A DNA stretch of 14,084 bases, taken from positions 5,176-19,259 of the forward strand of contig JAAFHO010000030.1 in the NCBI GenBank assembly GCA_013297575.1. Reading direction: 5' to 3'. This DNA is from Chitinophagales bacterium. Its GTDB lineage: Bacteria > Bacteroidota > Bacteroidia > Chitinophagales > Saprospiraceae. Below the pieces are notes generated by a model, which saw nothing but the letters and a program-made list of their open reading frames with translations, searched no databases and was not told the origin of the DNA. The translations under genes were made by a program, and so were the position numbers. Each line of letters starts with the position of its first letter. Position 1 is the stretch's first letter. This document shows positions 7,640-14,084 of the stretch, piece by piece.

Positions 7640-7692
7640 CTCGACAATACGTCTGCAATATTACAAGAATAATCTGAATCTATAAAAACACT

Positions 7693-8481
7693 ATGTACCA
7701 AAAAAGGTTTCTAGTCTTATTCACGACGCTTTTTTGCGTCTCCATTGCTTGGGCACAAAACCCAAGTGCTACATTACCTTCAAGAACACCACAGTTCTCC
7801 ACGCCTCCCGATGTATTGGGTGAATTACGCGAGAAATGGAATCTTTCCTTAGGCATGGATATGGGTGTTTCGCAGTTGTACCATAAAGTGGATTTCAAAC
7901 GCACGCCAATGGCCGACTTCTACGAATCCATCAAGGCAGGTCCATTACCCGATTATACTTGGGAGGAATTTGAAGAGGATTATGACTTCAAAAAAACGAT
8001 TATTCAACCTCGTTTTGGTTTTGGAGCCTTGCTAACCTATGGAAATGTGCCTGCTTTTTTGTCTGGCGAGTTTATTTCCTCCTCTTCGAGTTACCAAAAA
8101 ATGACCCTATCTGCAACCTTAGGCTTAGGCAAAGACATTTTTTTCGGCTTTGAAGAAAACAATTATTTTTCTTTTAAAGGTGGTTATAAAATTATGTTCC
8201 AAGACCAAGGTTTTGGCGCAGAAACGCTGGTCAATAGTGTTGGAAATAAAAAAGCCAAAGAGTACATACAGCGTTTTTTTGACCCTAAAAATGCGATTGG
8301 ATCTCCTAGGGGCGACTTAATGACGATGCGCTTAGGATTGGGCAAATACATTGGGAAAGACCGCCGAACCAATATGGGGCTTGAACTGTACGGAGAATTG
8401 GATTTGACCAATGAAACATTGCGTATTGCGCGAATGAATTCATTAGGTCTTAATTGTTATGTCAATTTTATACTATTTTAA
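7693..8481 (+). CDS. Exported, probable outer-membrane beta-barrel protein
   Basis: A 262-residue protein with a clear signal peptide (KRFLVLFTTLFCVSIAWA, cleavage before QNPS at about residue 22). The mature part alternates short hydrophobic strands and turns rich in Gly and aromatics: WNLSLGMDMGVSQLYHKVDF, PRFGFGALLTYGNVPAFLSGEF, KMTLSATLGLGKDIFFGFE, YFSFKGGYKIMF, MTMRLGLGKYIG, NMGLELYGELDL and a final LGLNCYVNFILF. It ends in Phe, as many outer-membrane barrels do. I do not recognise a named family. It has its own upstream region and is convergent with the ATPase-protease gene, with 38 bp between the stops and no hairpin there. Confidence 0.8.
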   Translation: MYQKRFLVLFTTLFCVSIAWAQNPSATLPSRTPQFSTPPDVLGELREKWNLSLGMDMGVSQLYHKVDFKRTPMADFYESIKAGPLPDYTWEEFEEDYDFKKTIIQPRFGFGALLTYGNVPAFLSGEFISSSSSYQKMTLSATLGLGKDIFFGFEENNYFSFKGGYKIMFQDQGFGAETLVNSVGNKKAKEYIQRFFDPKNAIGSPRGDLMTMRLGLGKYIGKDRRTNMGLELYGELDLTNETLRIARMNSLGLNCYVNFILF

Positions 8482-8519
8482 GTATTTGGGACGAGCAAAC
8501 ATTAAATCTTAAAACTTCA

Positions 8520-10469
8520 TCACTTTAGGGTATCCTTATACGGATATAGATGCAAGTAACCCTCTGCATGAATCGCCGCTTCCAGTTCAAAGGTAGCGGC
8601 GATTTCTGCTACATCTTTGCCTTCCATTGATCCTGTTTCTTTGAGTTTCATGGAAATTGCCAACAAAAAATCCTTGTTTTTTTCAAGTACAACATAAGTA
8701 TCCACCGCTAACTTGGCAACCATAGTTTCTATGGCGTTATCGGTTTTGTAGCGATCCATATTGTATTGATTTTCAAGGGTATAGTTTGCCTGAAAACTTG
8801 GATTGAAACCATGTACTCGAATATATTCCATCGCCAATATTGTTGCGTTTTCGCGGTCATTTGAACGGCCAACAGTGGCATTATCAGCACCAAAAATAAG
8901 TTCTTCGGCAAGCCCTCCTGCTAAAAAAACCATGATTTTTTTGAGCATATTATCCTTGGTTTCGTAGATTTGGTGCGGGAATGTAAAGCCACCTGCATAG
9001 CTACTGGCCACCTTCGATTTTAGTTGCAACGGTGCAAGTCCAAATAAGACAACATAAGCCACAGCATGACCGGCTTCGTGTACGCTCACATTAGCCACCA
9101 CCGATTCTATATTACTTTGGCGTATCTTATCTATGCGACCCACGTAAGGCAGTTCCATCACTTCATCTGCGCCCAAATGAGCGATAATCAGTTGCCGTTC
9201 AAAGGAATAATCCAAACTAATCCGGTCGGTATCGCGCATAGCAGCCTCAAAAATAAACTTACTGAGGTTGGTTTCCAAAATATCAATAATACTGGAAAAT
9301 ACGGGCCTAACACCTTGCACTGGGAATACACCATTACGGTAGATCAGTTTATTCACTTCCTGTGTTACGGTAAGGAGGATACCAAAACGTTCATAAGTTT
9401 TCGCAACGATTTTTTTGATTTCAAGATCGATCAATTGTTCAAAATCGCGGTGGCGCAATGAACCATAAATCAAATGAATATTGCCAAAACGCGCCACTTG
9501 CTCTGGCCGGAAACGCCTAGAAAGTGCATTTTTTATATCAACCTGTGTAATTTTTTTTGTAAATGCATGAAATATATCGGCATCAATATCGCTTTCAGAG
9601 GTTTGCGTGGCCATTCGGAAGGCTTCGTCTAAATTACCCGAAATAATAATAAGGGTTTGCGAGTGATCAACGGGTTCATACACTTTTTTTCGGCGTTTGG
9701 CCTCCAGCATTTTTTCTAAAATTTGGCCTTTGGTCATTTCTGCTATGTCCACCACACTCTCTTCTAATCCGATGAGTCGTTTCACACTTTCCGCTTCCCA
9801 AATCCCAATTTCTTCCAGCATCGGATCATCGGATACAGTCGGAGCATCTGCTTTATCAGTTGAAGTGGATTTATCGTTTACTGCGACTGCCGCTTTTGCT
9901 AATTCTTTTTTCCTTTGTCGCTGGTTATGCAAATAAGAATTGACATAGGTGTCTAAGTCTTCTTTAGTGCGTTTGGCCAATCGGCCATCGGAGAGTAACT
10001 CCCAAAAATCGGTAAATTTTGTGTTAGGGACAGGCGATCCATCGGGTTCGATGGTATTAAAACGTTGTATTTCGTCAAATAACACAATGGCTGGTTTTCC
10101 ATCTACAATATCATTCATGGTGAGTATCGTGGACACGCTGCTGTACCAAGTGGTGGTATCCGAATTGCCCAATTCTACCTCTGCAAACCGATCTTGAAAA
10201 TCCAAATACCGGACTAGTCTTCGGACTAAATCGGTTTTACCCACACCAGTCATGCCCCAAAGGCAAAGCACGATAGGGCGCGTAAGTATTTCGGGCATCA
10301 GGTACCAAATACGGATATACTCCAACAGGTTATCTATAATTTCGTCGATACCCACAAAGTCGCGTTTAAGTTGAAGGCGGATGACCTCCAAGGCATCGCT
10401 CCGCTCCTTAATACGTATTTTATCTATTTTTACTGGTTGCATGGCTGTATATTTTGCTAATTTAAGCAT
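8520..10469 (-). CDS. Clp-type AAA+ ATPase fused to FtsH-type (M41) zinc metalloprotease
   Basis: A 649-residue protein, likely an ATP-dependent protease. The N-terminal AAA+ module (about 35-410) has Walker A GMTGVGKT (72-79), Walker B IVLFDE (128-133, D132/E133), FWELLSDGRLAKR (155-167), sensor-1 Asn279 in ISGNL, an Arg finger candidate R327 in FRPEQVARFGNI, and sensor-2 Arg388 in GVRPV. Order and wording match the second ATPase domain of ClpB/ClpX-type proteins, not FtsH's classic AAA domain. An unusual charged segment (168-267) is inserted before sensor 1. The C-terminal part (about 455-640) is M41: zinc-binding HEAGH at 464-468, LAGGLAEELIFG (516-527) and the third ligand D538 in GRSNDREN, all intact. 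No membrane helix is visible, unlike FtsH, so it should be soluble. No canonical GYVG pore loop is seen; W108-Y109 is a candidate. The start at 10469 is the first ATG; M10 (10442) is possible. Confidence 0.92.
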   Translation of the reverse strand: MLKLAKYTAMQPVKIDKIRIKERSDALEVIRLQLKRDFVGIDEIIDNLLEYIRIWYLMPEILTRPIVLCLWGMTGVGKTDLVRRLVRYLDFQDRFAEVELGNSDTTTWYSSVSTILTMNDIVDGKPAIVLFDEIQRFNTIEPDGSPVPNTKFTDFWELLSDGRLAKRTKEDLDTYVNSYLHNQRQRKKELAKAAVAVNDKSTSTDKADAPTVSDDPMLEEIGIWEAESVKRLIGLEESVVDIAEMTKGQILEKMLEAKRRKKVYEPVDHSQTLIIISGNLDEAFRMATQTSESDIDADIFHAFTKKITQVDIKNALSRRFRPEQVARFGNIHLIYGSLRHRDFEQLIDLEIKKIVAKTYERFGILLTVTQEVNKLIYRNGVFPVQGVRPVFSSIIDILETNLSKFIFEAAMRDTDRISLDYSFERQLIIAHLGADEVMELPYVGRIDKIRQSNIESVVANVSVHEAGHAVAYVVLFGLAPLQLKSKVASSYAGGFTFPHQIYETKDNMLKKIMVFLAGGLAEELIFGADNATVGRSNDRENATILAMEYIRVHGFNPSFQANYTLENQYNMDRYKTDNAIETMVAKLAVDTYVVLEKNKDFLLAISMKLKETGSMEGKDVAEIAATFELEAAIHAEGYLHLYPYKDTLK

Positions 10470-10519
10470 TTGGGGATGTGTGCTTAAACAAGATTATTTT
10501 TGAATCGTTCCAATCGGCG

Positions 10520-10527
10520 CAAATCTA
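10520..10527 (-). promoter_or_regulatory. Possible -7 box for the ATPase-protease gene
   Basis: Read on the minus strand this is TAGATTTG, fitting TAnnTTTG, 50 bp before the ATG at 10469. A TTTG (complement of 10552-10555) lies 24 bp further upstream, slightly too far for the usual -33 spacing. Weak. Confidence 0.3.
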
Positions 10528-10530
10528 CAA

Positions 10531-10546
10531 TAAATTTGTACATTTG
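10531..10546 (+). promoter_or_regulatory. Two adjacent -7-like boxes upstream of the lipoprotein gene at 10572
   Basis: TAAATTTG (10531-10538) and TACATTTG (10539-10546) both fit TAnnTTTG and follow each other directly, 25-33 bp before the ATG. No good -33 element is seen. They sit next to the opposing box at 10520-10527, so the divergent promoters would overlap. Confidence 0.33.
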
Positions 10547-10571
10547 CAGTTCAAAATAAAACCGAATCGCT

Positions 10572-11867
10572 ATGTCTAATCCAATGCGTAAACCTCAATT
10601 TTTCACATTATTATTTTTACTGTTTTCACTAGGAAGTATTTTGGTGCAGTCGTGCAACAAAAGTTCAAGTATCCCCCCTCGATCCCCCTACACTATTATT
10701 TTTAATAACGAATTTACGCTTTTAGAAGCAAAATTCGGGGTATTCATCACTGATGACGAGGGCAATGTAGATGCCTTTAGTTGGCTGGATGGTCGAGATA
10801 CGACCCATTTTGGGTTACGATTTAGTGATTTTGATAAATATAACTGCACTATTGTCAAAATAAGTATTAATCGTGCTTCCGGTACTCCTGATACCCTAGT
10901 AGAAATGACCACCTACGATCATGTGCCACATAATACGGTCATTAACTTGCGCGAACTGGAATATGAGCAACAGGTTAATATCAAAATGCAGTTCAAAAAT
11001 TTGTCCAGTTTGGACAGTTTGATTATTCCTGAAGGCGAAGCATTGGTCATGCCGACACAAAGTAATAACTATTTCGGAAACTTCAAAGTAGATTATACTG
11101 GCGATTTTTGGCTACGTGCTAAATTTAACGGAGAACCAGAATGGAAGTATTTGGTGTACAAAAATTTCTCTCAAACCCCAAATACCTTATATATTGACCC
11201 CAATTTGATGTCAACGATGACAAAGTTGCCGCATCAAATCAACTTGCCTTTTGATAGCAAGTGGAAGCATTACATAGAGGGTATTTTTGACATTGATGAT
11301 CAACGAGTTATGCCATTGGCAGATGTTTTAGATGTGCCAGATGATAATATTCCTACCACCAACTATTTACGACTGTACCAACCGGACGATTTGTTTGTGA
11401 GTGGTTATCGTTTAAAATTAAATGGAGTTAAAGAGGGATCGAAAAGTTATGCTTACGGAATAGACCGATATTATAGTATTTTACCCAATTCGATTGAATT
11501 ACCTGATTTTAATATTGAGCCCACTTTGGTAAATGATCAAAATAGAATCGGTATTCGCTGCGTCGGAAATTTTGATGCCTTGGTGGTGACAAGAAGTATT
11601 GCTGGAGCAACAAAAATTACTTGGTCGGTTTATATTCCTCCGGTTCAGGATGGCGATGTTTCAAATGAATTACCGCAAGTTCCGAAAGAATTGGCTAGTT
11701 TATATCCAAAATTAGCAAATAAGCAATTTGATAGCGGAACTTCGGTACGCGCTGAGCGTTATAAATTATTATTTGGGTTTGAGGATGTACAACTGACTAT
11801 TTTTGATAATACTGATGTGTTTTGGCAACCCAAAAACGAACTTTCAACCATTGAAAAGGTATTTTAA
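10572..11867 (+). CDS. Uncharacterised lipoprotein
   Basis: A 431-residue protein with a lipoprotein signal: KPQFFTLLFLLFSLGSILVQSC, Cys28 in a VQSC lipobox, then a Ser/Pro-rich tether. The mature part looks mostly beta with many aromatic and Asp residues, for example FNNEFTLLEAKFGVFITDDEG, TTHFGLRFSDFDKY, GDFWLRAKFNGEPEWKYLVYKNFSQ and DALVVTRSIAGATKITWSVYIPP. I do not recognise a family or catalytic motif. M5 is an alternative start; both give the same signal peptide. The methyltransferase gene begins 3 bp after its stop, so the two are almost certainly co-transcribed; the reason for the pairing is unknown. Confidence 0.85.
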   Translation: MSNPMRKPQFFTLLFLLFSLGSILVQSCNKSSSIPPRSPYTIIFNNEFTLLEAKFGVFITDDEGNVDAFSWLDGRDTTHFGLRFSDFDKYNCTIVKISINRASGTPDTLVEMTTYDHVPHNTVINLRELEYEQQVNIKMQFKNLSSLDSLIIPEGEALVMPTQSNNYFGNFKVDYTGDFWLRAKFNGEPEWKYLVYKNFSQTPNTLYIDPNLMSTMTKLPHQINLPFDSKWKHYIEGIFDIDDQRVMPLADVLDVPDDNIPTTNYLRLYQPDDLFVSGYRLKLNGVKEGSKSYAYGIDRYYSILPNSIELPDFNIEPTLVNDQNRIGIRCVGNFDALVVTRSIAGATKITWSVYIPPVQDGDVSNELPQVPKELASLYPKLANKQFDSGTSVRAERYKLLFGFEDVQLTIFDNTDVFWQPKNELSTIEKVF

Positions 11868-11870
11868 CAC

Positions 11871-12677
11871 ATGACAACATTAGAGCAGTATTTTGAGGCG
11901 AATAAATCAGGTTGGGATATACGAACAAAAACACACCTGAACTCCGAGTTTTACGGGGTAGAAAAATGGAAAAAAGAGGGCGGAAATAGCCTTACCCCGA
12001 TCGAGTTACGTGAAATTGGCGACGTTCGAGGAAAAACAATTTTACATTTACAATGCCATTTTGGGCAAGATACCCTTTCGCTCGCTCGTATGGGCGCGCA
12101 GGTAACCGGGTGCGATCTTTCCCCCGAAGCCATAAAAACGGCGGAATCGCTCGCACAAGAAATTGGGATCAACGATGCGAAATTTGTTTGTTGTAATGTT
12201 TACGACCTTCCACAACACCTTGAAGGTCAATTCGATATGGTGTTTACTTCTTATGGTACAATAGGCTGGCTACCTGACCTAAAACCTTGGGCCGCGGTGA
12301 TAAAGCATTTTTTAAAACCTGGCGGTACTTTTTATATGGCCGATTTTCATCCTGTAGTTTGGATGATGGATGATGATCTGACACATTTGAAATACGCATA
12401 CCATAATACTACGGTGATTGAAACAGATCAAACTGGTACTTATGCCGACCGCGATGCGCCTTTTTCGTATAAAGAGTACGGTTGGAACCATAGTATTAGC
12501 GAAATATTGAATAGTTTGCTGGAACTTGGATTGCAACTCCAGTTTTTTAACGAATATAGTTATTCGCCCTATAATTGTTTTGCGAATACCGTACAAGGTG
12601 CTGATGGTTTTTACCGCGTGAAAGGATTGGAAGATATTATTCCGATGGTTTATTCTTTGAAGATGAGGGTGAGTTAA
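11871..12677 (+). CDS. Class I SAM-dependent methyltransferase
   Basis: A 268-residue protein with a Rossmann-type methyltransferase core. Motif I is ILHLQCHFGQDTL (57-69), a variant of the usual glycine-rich loop with only one Gly. The acidic ribose-binding residue is Asp82 in VTGCDLSPEAI. The post-motif region is KFVCCNVYDLP, followed by FDMVFTSYGTIGWLPDL and the LKPGGTFYMADFHPV strand-turn. The substrate cannot be read from sequence; the C-terminal half, with WMMDDD, YGWNHSISEILN and a tail without membrane helices, probably forms the substrate lid. Cytoplasmic. Starting only 3 bp after the lipoprotein gene, it is likely translated from the same message. It is followed by gene-free DNA, with no terminator seen directly after the stop. 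Confidence 0.9.
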   Translation: MTTLEQYFEANKSGWDIRTKTHLNSEFYGVEKWKKEGGNSLTPIELREIGDVRGKTILHLQCHFGQDTLSLARMGAQVTGCDLSPEAIKTAESLAQEIGINDAKFVCCNVYDLPQHLEGQFDMVFTSYGTIGWLPDLKPWAAVIKHFLKPGGTFYMADFHPVVWMMDDDLTHLKYAYHNTTVIETDQTGTYADRDAPFSYKEYGWNHSISEILNSLLELGLQLQFFNEYSYSPYNCFANTVQGADGFYRVKGLEDIIPMVYSLKMRVS

Positions 12678-12820
12678 GAAATTGTTCTGCGTAAGGCCAG
12701 AGGAAAAGATAAAATAGGCAATATACTGAAAAATCATACTAAACGGTGGCTAAACAATATTCATTAAACACACACTAGCAGACGTGGCTTTAACTCTAAT
12801 ATCATCACCTTAAACGATCT

Positions 12821-12873
12821 ACCAACCACGAAGTGGTTAAACTTGAATAGCCCCGAATGCAATTCGGGGTTTG
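12821..12873 (+). repeat. Left outer arm of the palindromic element
   Basis: 53 bp containing hairpins 1 and 2 joined by the spacer AAACTTGAATAG. It is the reverse complement of 12979-13031 with 48 of 53 positions identical. Confidence 0.85.
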
Positions 12874-12891
12874 GGTATGCGGCGTTTTTAA

Positions 12892-12958
12892 CAACTACGA
12901 AGTAGTTGAACATCAACGTATTATGCACGTTTCATTAAGTTCAACCCTTTCAGGGTTG
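12892..12958. repeat. Inner hairpin pair of the palindromic element
   Basis: Hairpins 3 (12892-12908) and 4 (12942-12958) both have the form CAAC..GTTG with a three-base loop. They are joined by flanks that are themselves complementary: GTTGAAC at 12905-12911 with GTTCAAC at 12939-12945, and AACGT at 12915-12919 with ACGTT at 12927-12931. The centre ATTATGC is unpaired. These arms are more diverged than the outer pair. Confidence 0.7.
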
Positions 12959-12978
12959 CTAAACATACACCTACACAT

Positions 12979-13031
12979 CAAACCCTGAATTTCATTCAGG
13001 GCTACTCAAGTTTAACCACTCCGTGGTTGGT
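12979..13031 (-). repeat. Right outer arm of the palindromic element
   Basis: 53 bp containing hairpins 5 and 6, inverted copy of 12821-12873. The five differences fall in hairpin loops (two), in the spacer (one), and at one stem base pair that changed on both sides (C-G in the left arm, T-A here). Confidence 0.85.
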
Positions 13032-13103
13032 TTACTGCTAAGTTGGCGACATTGGAATTCAAGTCACGCCGAAACAAGACAAGATTTTCCGTTATCGCTA
13101 CAA

Positions 13104-14084
13104 CTACTGCGTCGCCACCTGCGCATTGATCCTACCCCATCCAAAATTACTATTTCTACTTGGATAGTAATTGCTACTTGATTTTAGGCGATTAAACACC
13201 TGCGTACGTGTCCACGATGGGTACTTTGCCCAAACTAAGGCCGCAATACCCGCCACACTTGCCGTTGCAACGGAAGATCCACCAATTGTGGAAGGATCAT
13301 TGGTATCCATATCCAAAGAAAGTGGGTGGCGTTCGTTGGATTGGTTCTTCTCCATAACCATCACAAAATCGACTTTACTGCCTTGGTGACAAGCATTGCA
13401 ACGACTGGTCAGGTTGTCTTTGATACCCGTAACGGCCACTACCTCGGTCATACTTGCTGGGTAAATAACGCCTGTAAACCATGCTGTCCAAGAGAACGAC
13501 GTACCAGCGGCGCAGAAGATTAATTTACCATTGTTATTGGCCAATTTGATAGCATCGGTCATTTGAGAGGAGGAGGTAAGCCGCCCCATACTCATACTGA
13601 TAATTTTGACCGAACTATTGGTACCCGCAGCAGCGAAAGCGTTGGATACGCCTACTACTTCGCGGCTATCGTCGAGATACACATCTTCGGCTGCCCGATA
13701 AACGGTCAGATTTGCGCTATATGCAATACCTGTGGCGGCACCATCGATACCGCGAGGCGCAGCACAAGCACCAGACATAGCAGTACCATGACCGCAGAGG
13801 TCGTTGGGGGTTTCGGGAGATCCGGTAGGTTGTCCCCAAAAATTAGTGGCCTGTGGTAACGTAACTAACCGACTAATAGAACGCCCGGAGGAATACCCTT
13901 GCGTAAAATCGTCATTGAGGTTGTCTTGGTCGTCGCTGCTGCCCGTATCAATAATCACCACCGATGTACCACCGCCCGTGCTATTGTTCCAGGCGTTGGA
14001 TATATTGTGAAAACTGTGGTTCCAAGATTGCTTACAACCCGGTGCGATATTGGTATAGTCCACATTTACCACCAGTCCAGGTTC
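13104..14084 (-). CDS. Subtilisin-family (S8) serine protease, N-terminus beyond the window
   Basis: The frame is open to the right edge (EPGL precedes the first in-window GTG at 14072), so signal peptide and any propeptide lie outside. Numbered from that GTG, the catalytic triad is Asp42 (VVIIDTG), His95 (CGHGTAMSG) and Ser267 (GGSSVATASVAG), in the normal S8 order. The oxyanion-hole Asn, normally in AAGN, is replaced by Thr191 (FCAAGTSFS). The usual GTSMATP is GSSVATAS. The protein ends shortly after the catalytic domain (GWGRINAQVATQ), so no C-terminal secretion or sorting domain is present. Four cysteines (13, 93, 103, 187) and the pair CNAC (225-228) could form disulfides in an exported enzyme. 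Family assignment is firm; full activity is uncertain. Confidence 0.93.
   Translation of the reverse strand, partial: EPGLVVNVDYTNIAPGCKQSWNHSFHNISNAWNNSTGGGTSVVIIDTGSSDDQDNLNDDFTQGYSSGRSISRLVTLPQATNFWGQPTGSPETPNDLCGHGTAMSGACAAPRGIDGAATGIAYSANLTVYRAAEDVYLDDSREVVGVSNAFAAAGTNSSVKIISMSMGRLTSSSQMTDAIKLANNNGKLIFCAAGTSFSWTAWFTGVIYPASMTEVVAVTGIKDNLTSRCNACHQGSKVDFVMVMEKNQSNERHPLSLDMDTNDPSTIGGSSVATASVAGIAALVWAKYPSWTRTQVFNRLKSSSNYYPSRNSNFGWGRINAQVATQ

Larger units (their letters stand above)
12821..13031. repeat. Nested palindromic element of six three-nucleotide-loop hairpins (REP/BIME-like)
   Basis: Six short hairpins follow each other: 12824-12838 (stem AACCAC), 12851-12869 (CCCCGAAT), 12892-12908 (CAACTAC), 12942-12958 (CAACCCT), 12983-13001 (CCCTGAAT) and 13014-13028 (AACCAC). 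Stems are perfect, 6-8 bp, and every loop has three bases. The order is mirror-symmetric about 12926: hairpins 1, 2 and 3 correspond to 6, 5 and 4 on the other strand. This resembles REP/BIME repeats mobilised by IS200-like REP-associated transposases; none is encoded here. A structured RNA or shared terminator is an alternative. Confidence 0.75.
12678..13103. other. Gene-free stretch carrying a palindromic repeat element
   Basis: No credible coding frame, tRNA or rRNA is seen in these 426 bases. The first 143 bases (12678-12820) and the last 72 (13032-13103) show nothing recognisable. The middle 211 bases hold the nested palindrome described separately. The element lies between the 3' ends of the methyltransferase gene (+) and the protease gene (-), a convergent spacer where such repeats are tolerated. 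Confidence 0.8.

Noticed and set aside
9066..9461. 131-residue plus-strand frame within the ATPase-protease gene
   Set aside because: Antisense to a gene with clear protein motifs; its translation shows no family features.
12312..12737. 141-residue minus-strand frame over the methyltransferase gene
   Set aside because: Overlaps a well-supported methyltransferase on the opposite strand and has no recognisable motif or upstream signal.
12824..13028. Possible CRISPR array
   Set aside because: The repeats are mirror-symmetric hairpins of different sequence and uneven spacing, not identical direct repeats with unique spacers, and no cas gene is nearby.
13171..14010. Plus-strand frames over the S8 protease
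   Set aside because: They are antisense to the catalytic-triad-bearing frame and have no coherent domains.

Overview
The window (about 40% G+C by eye, dense, both strands used) looks like chromosome of a Bacteroidota bacterium. The evidence is a secreted PKD-repeat protein ending in the gliding-motility/type IX secretion C-terminal domain (1-777), several Bacteroidota-style lipoproteins, A-rich start regions without Shine-Dalgarno sequences, and scattered TAnnTTTG promoter-like boxes. The hairpin-rich palindromic element at 12821-13031 would fit a Saprospiria/Chitinophagia-type genome, but that finer placement is inference from memory. No tRNA, rRNA, IS transposase, integrase or CRISPR array was seen.

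Layout. 1-777 (+): 3' end of a PKD/CHU_C surface protein. 897-1949 (+): class I fructose-1,6-bisphosphatase. 1994-2059: long AT-rich palindrome between convergent genes. 2109-2465 (-): MmcQ/YjbR-family protein. 2560-3363 (+): MscS-type mechanosensitive channel, divergent from the YjbR gene. 3376-3411: perfect 13-bp hairpin. 3494-6490 (-): 998-residue exported coiled-coil protein. 6601-6634: hairpin terminator. 6671-7594 (-): lipoprotein. 7693-8481 (+): exported, probably outer-membrane beta-barrel protein. 8520-10469 (-): AAA+ ATPase joined to an FtsH-type (M41) zinc protease domain. 10572-11867 and 11871-12677 (+): a lipoprotein and a SAM-dependent methyltransferase, 3 bp apart and probably one operon. 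12678-13103: gene-free, holding a nested palindromic repeat of six hairpins. 13104-14084 (-): subtilisin-family (S8) protease, running off the right edge.

Most genes serve the envelope: surface adhesin-like protein, channel, lipoproteins, barrel and secreted protease. One housekeeping metabolic enzyme (fbp) and a soluble ATP-dependent protease are interspersed. Gene order does not define one pathway. Apart from the lipoprotein/methyltransferase pair, each gene appears to be its own transcription unit.

Three items stand out. (1) The 649-residue ATPase-protease carries a ClpB-D2-like AAA+ module, not the classic FtsH AAA, in front of an intact M41 protease, with no membrane helix. (2) The coiled-coil protein has a 669-residue stretch that divides exactly into 11-, 18- and one 25-residue units, mostly as a 40-residue super-repeat (18+11+11). 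(3) The 12821-13031 element is a two-fold symmetric array of hairpins whose two 53-bp outer arms differ at only five positions, all neutral or compensatory for hairpin pairing.
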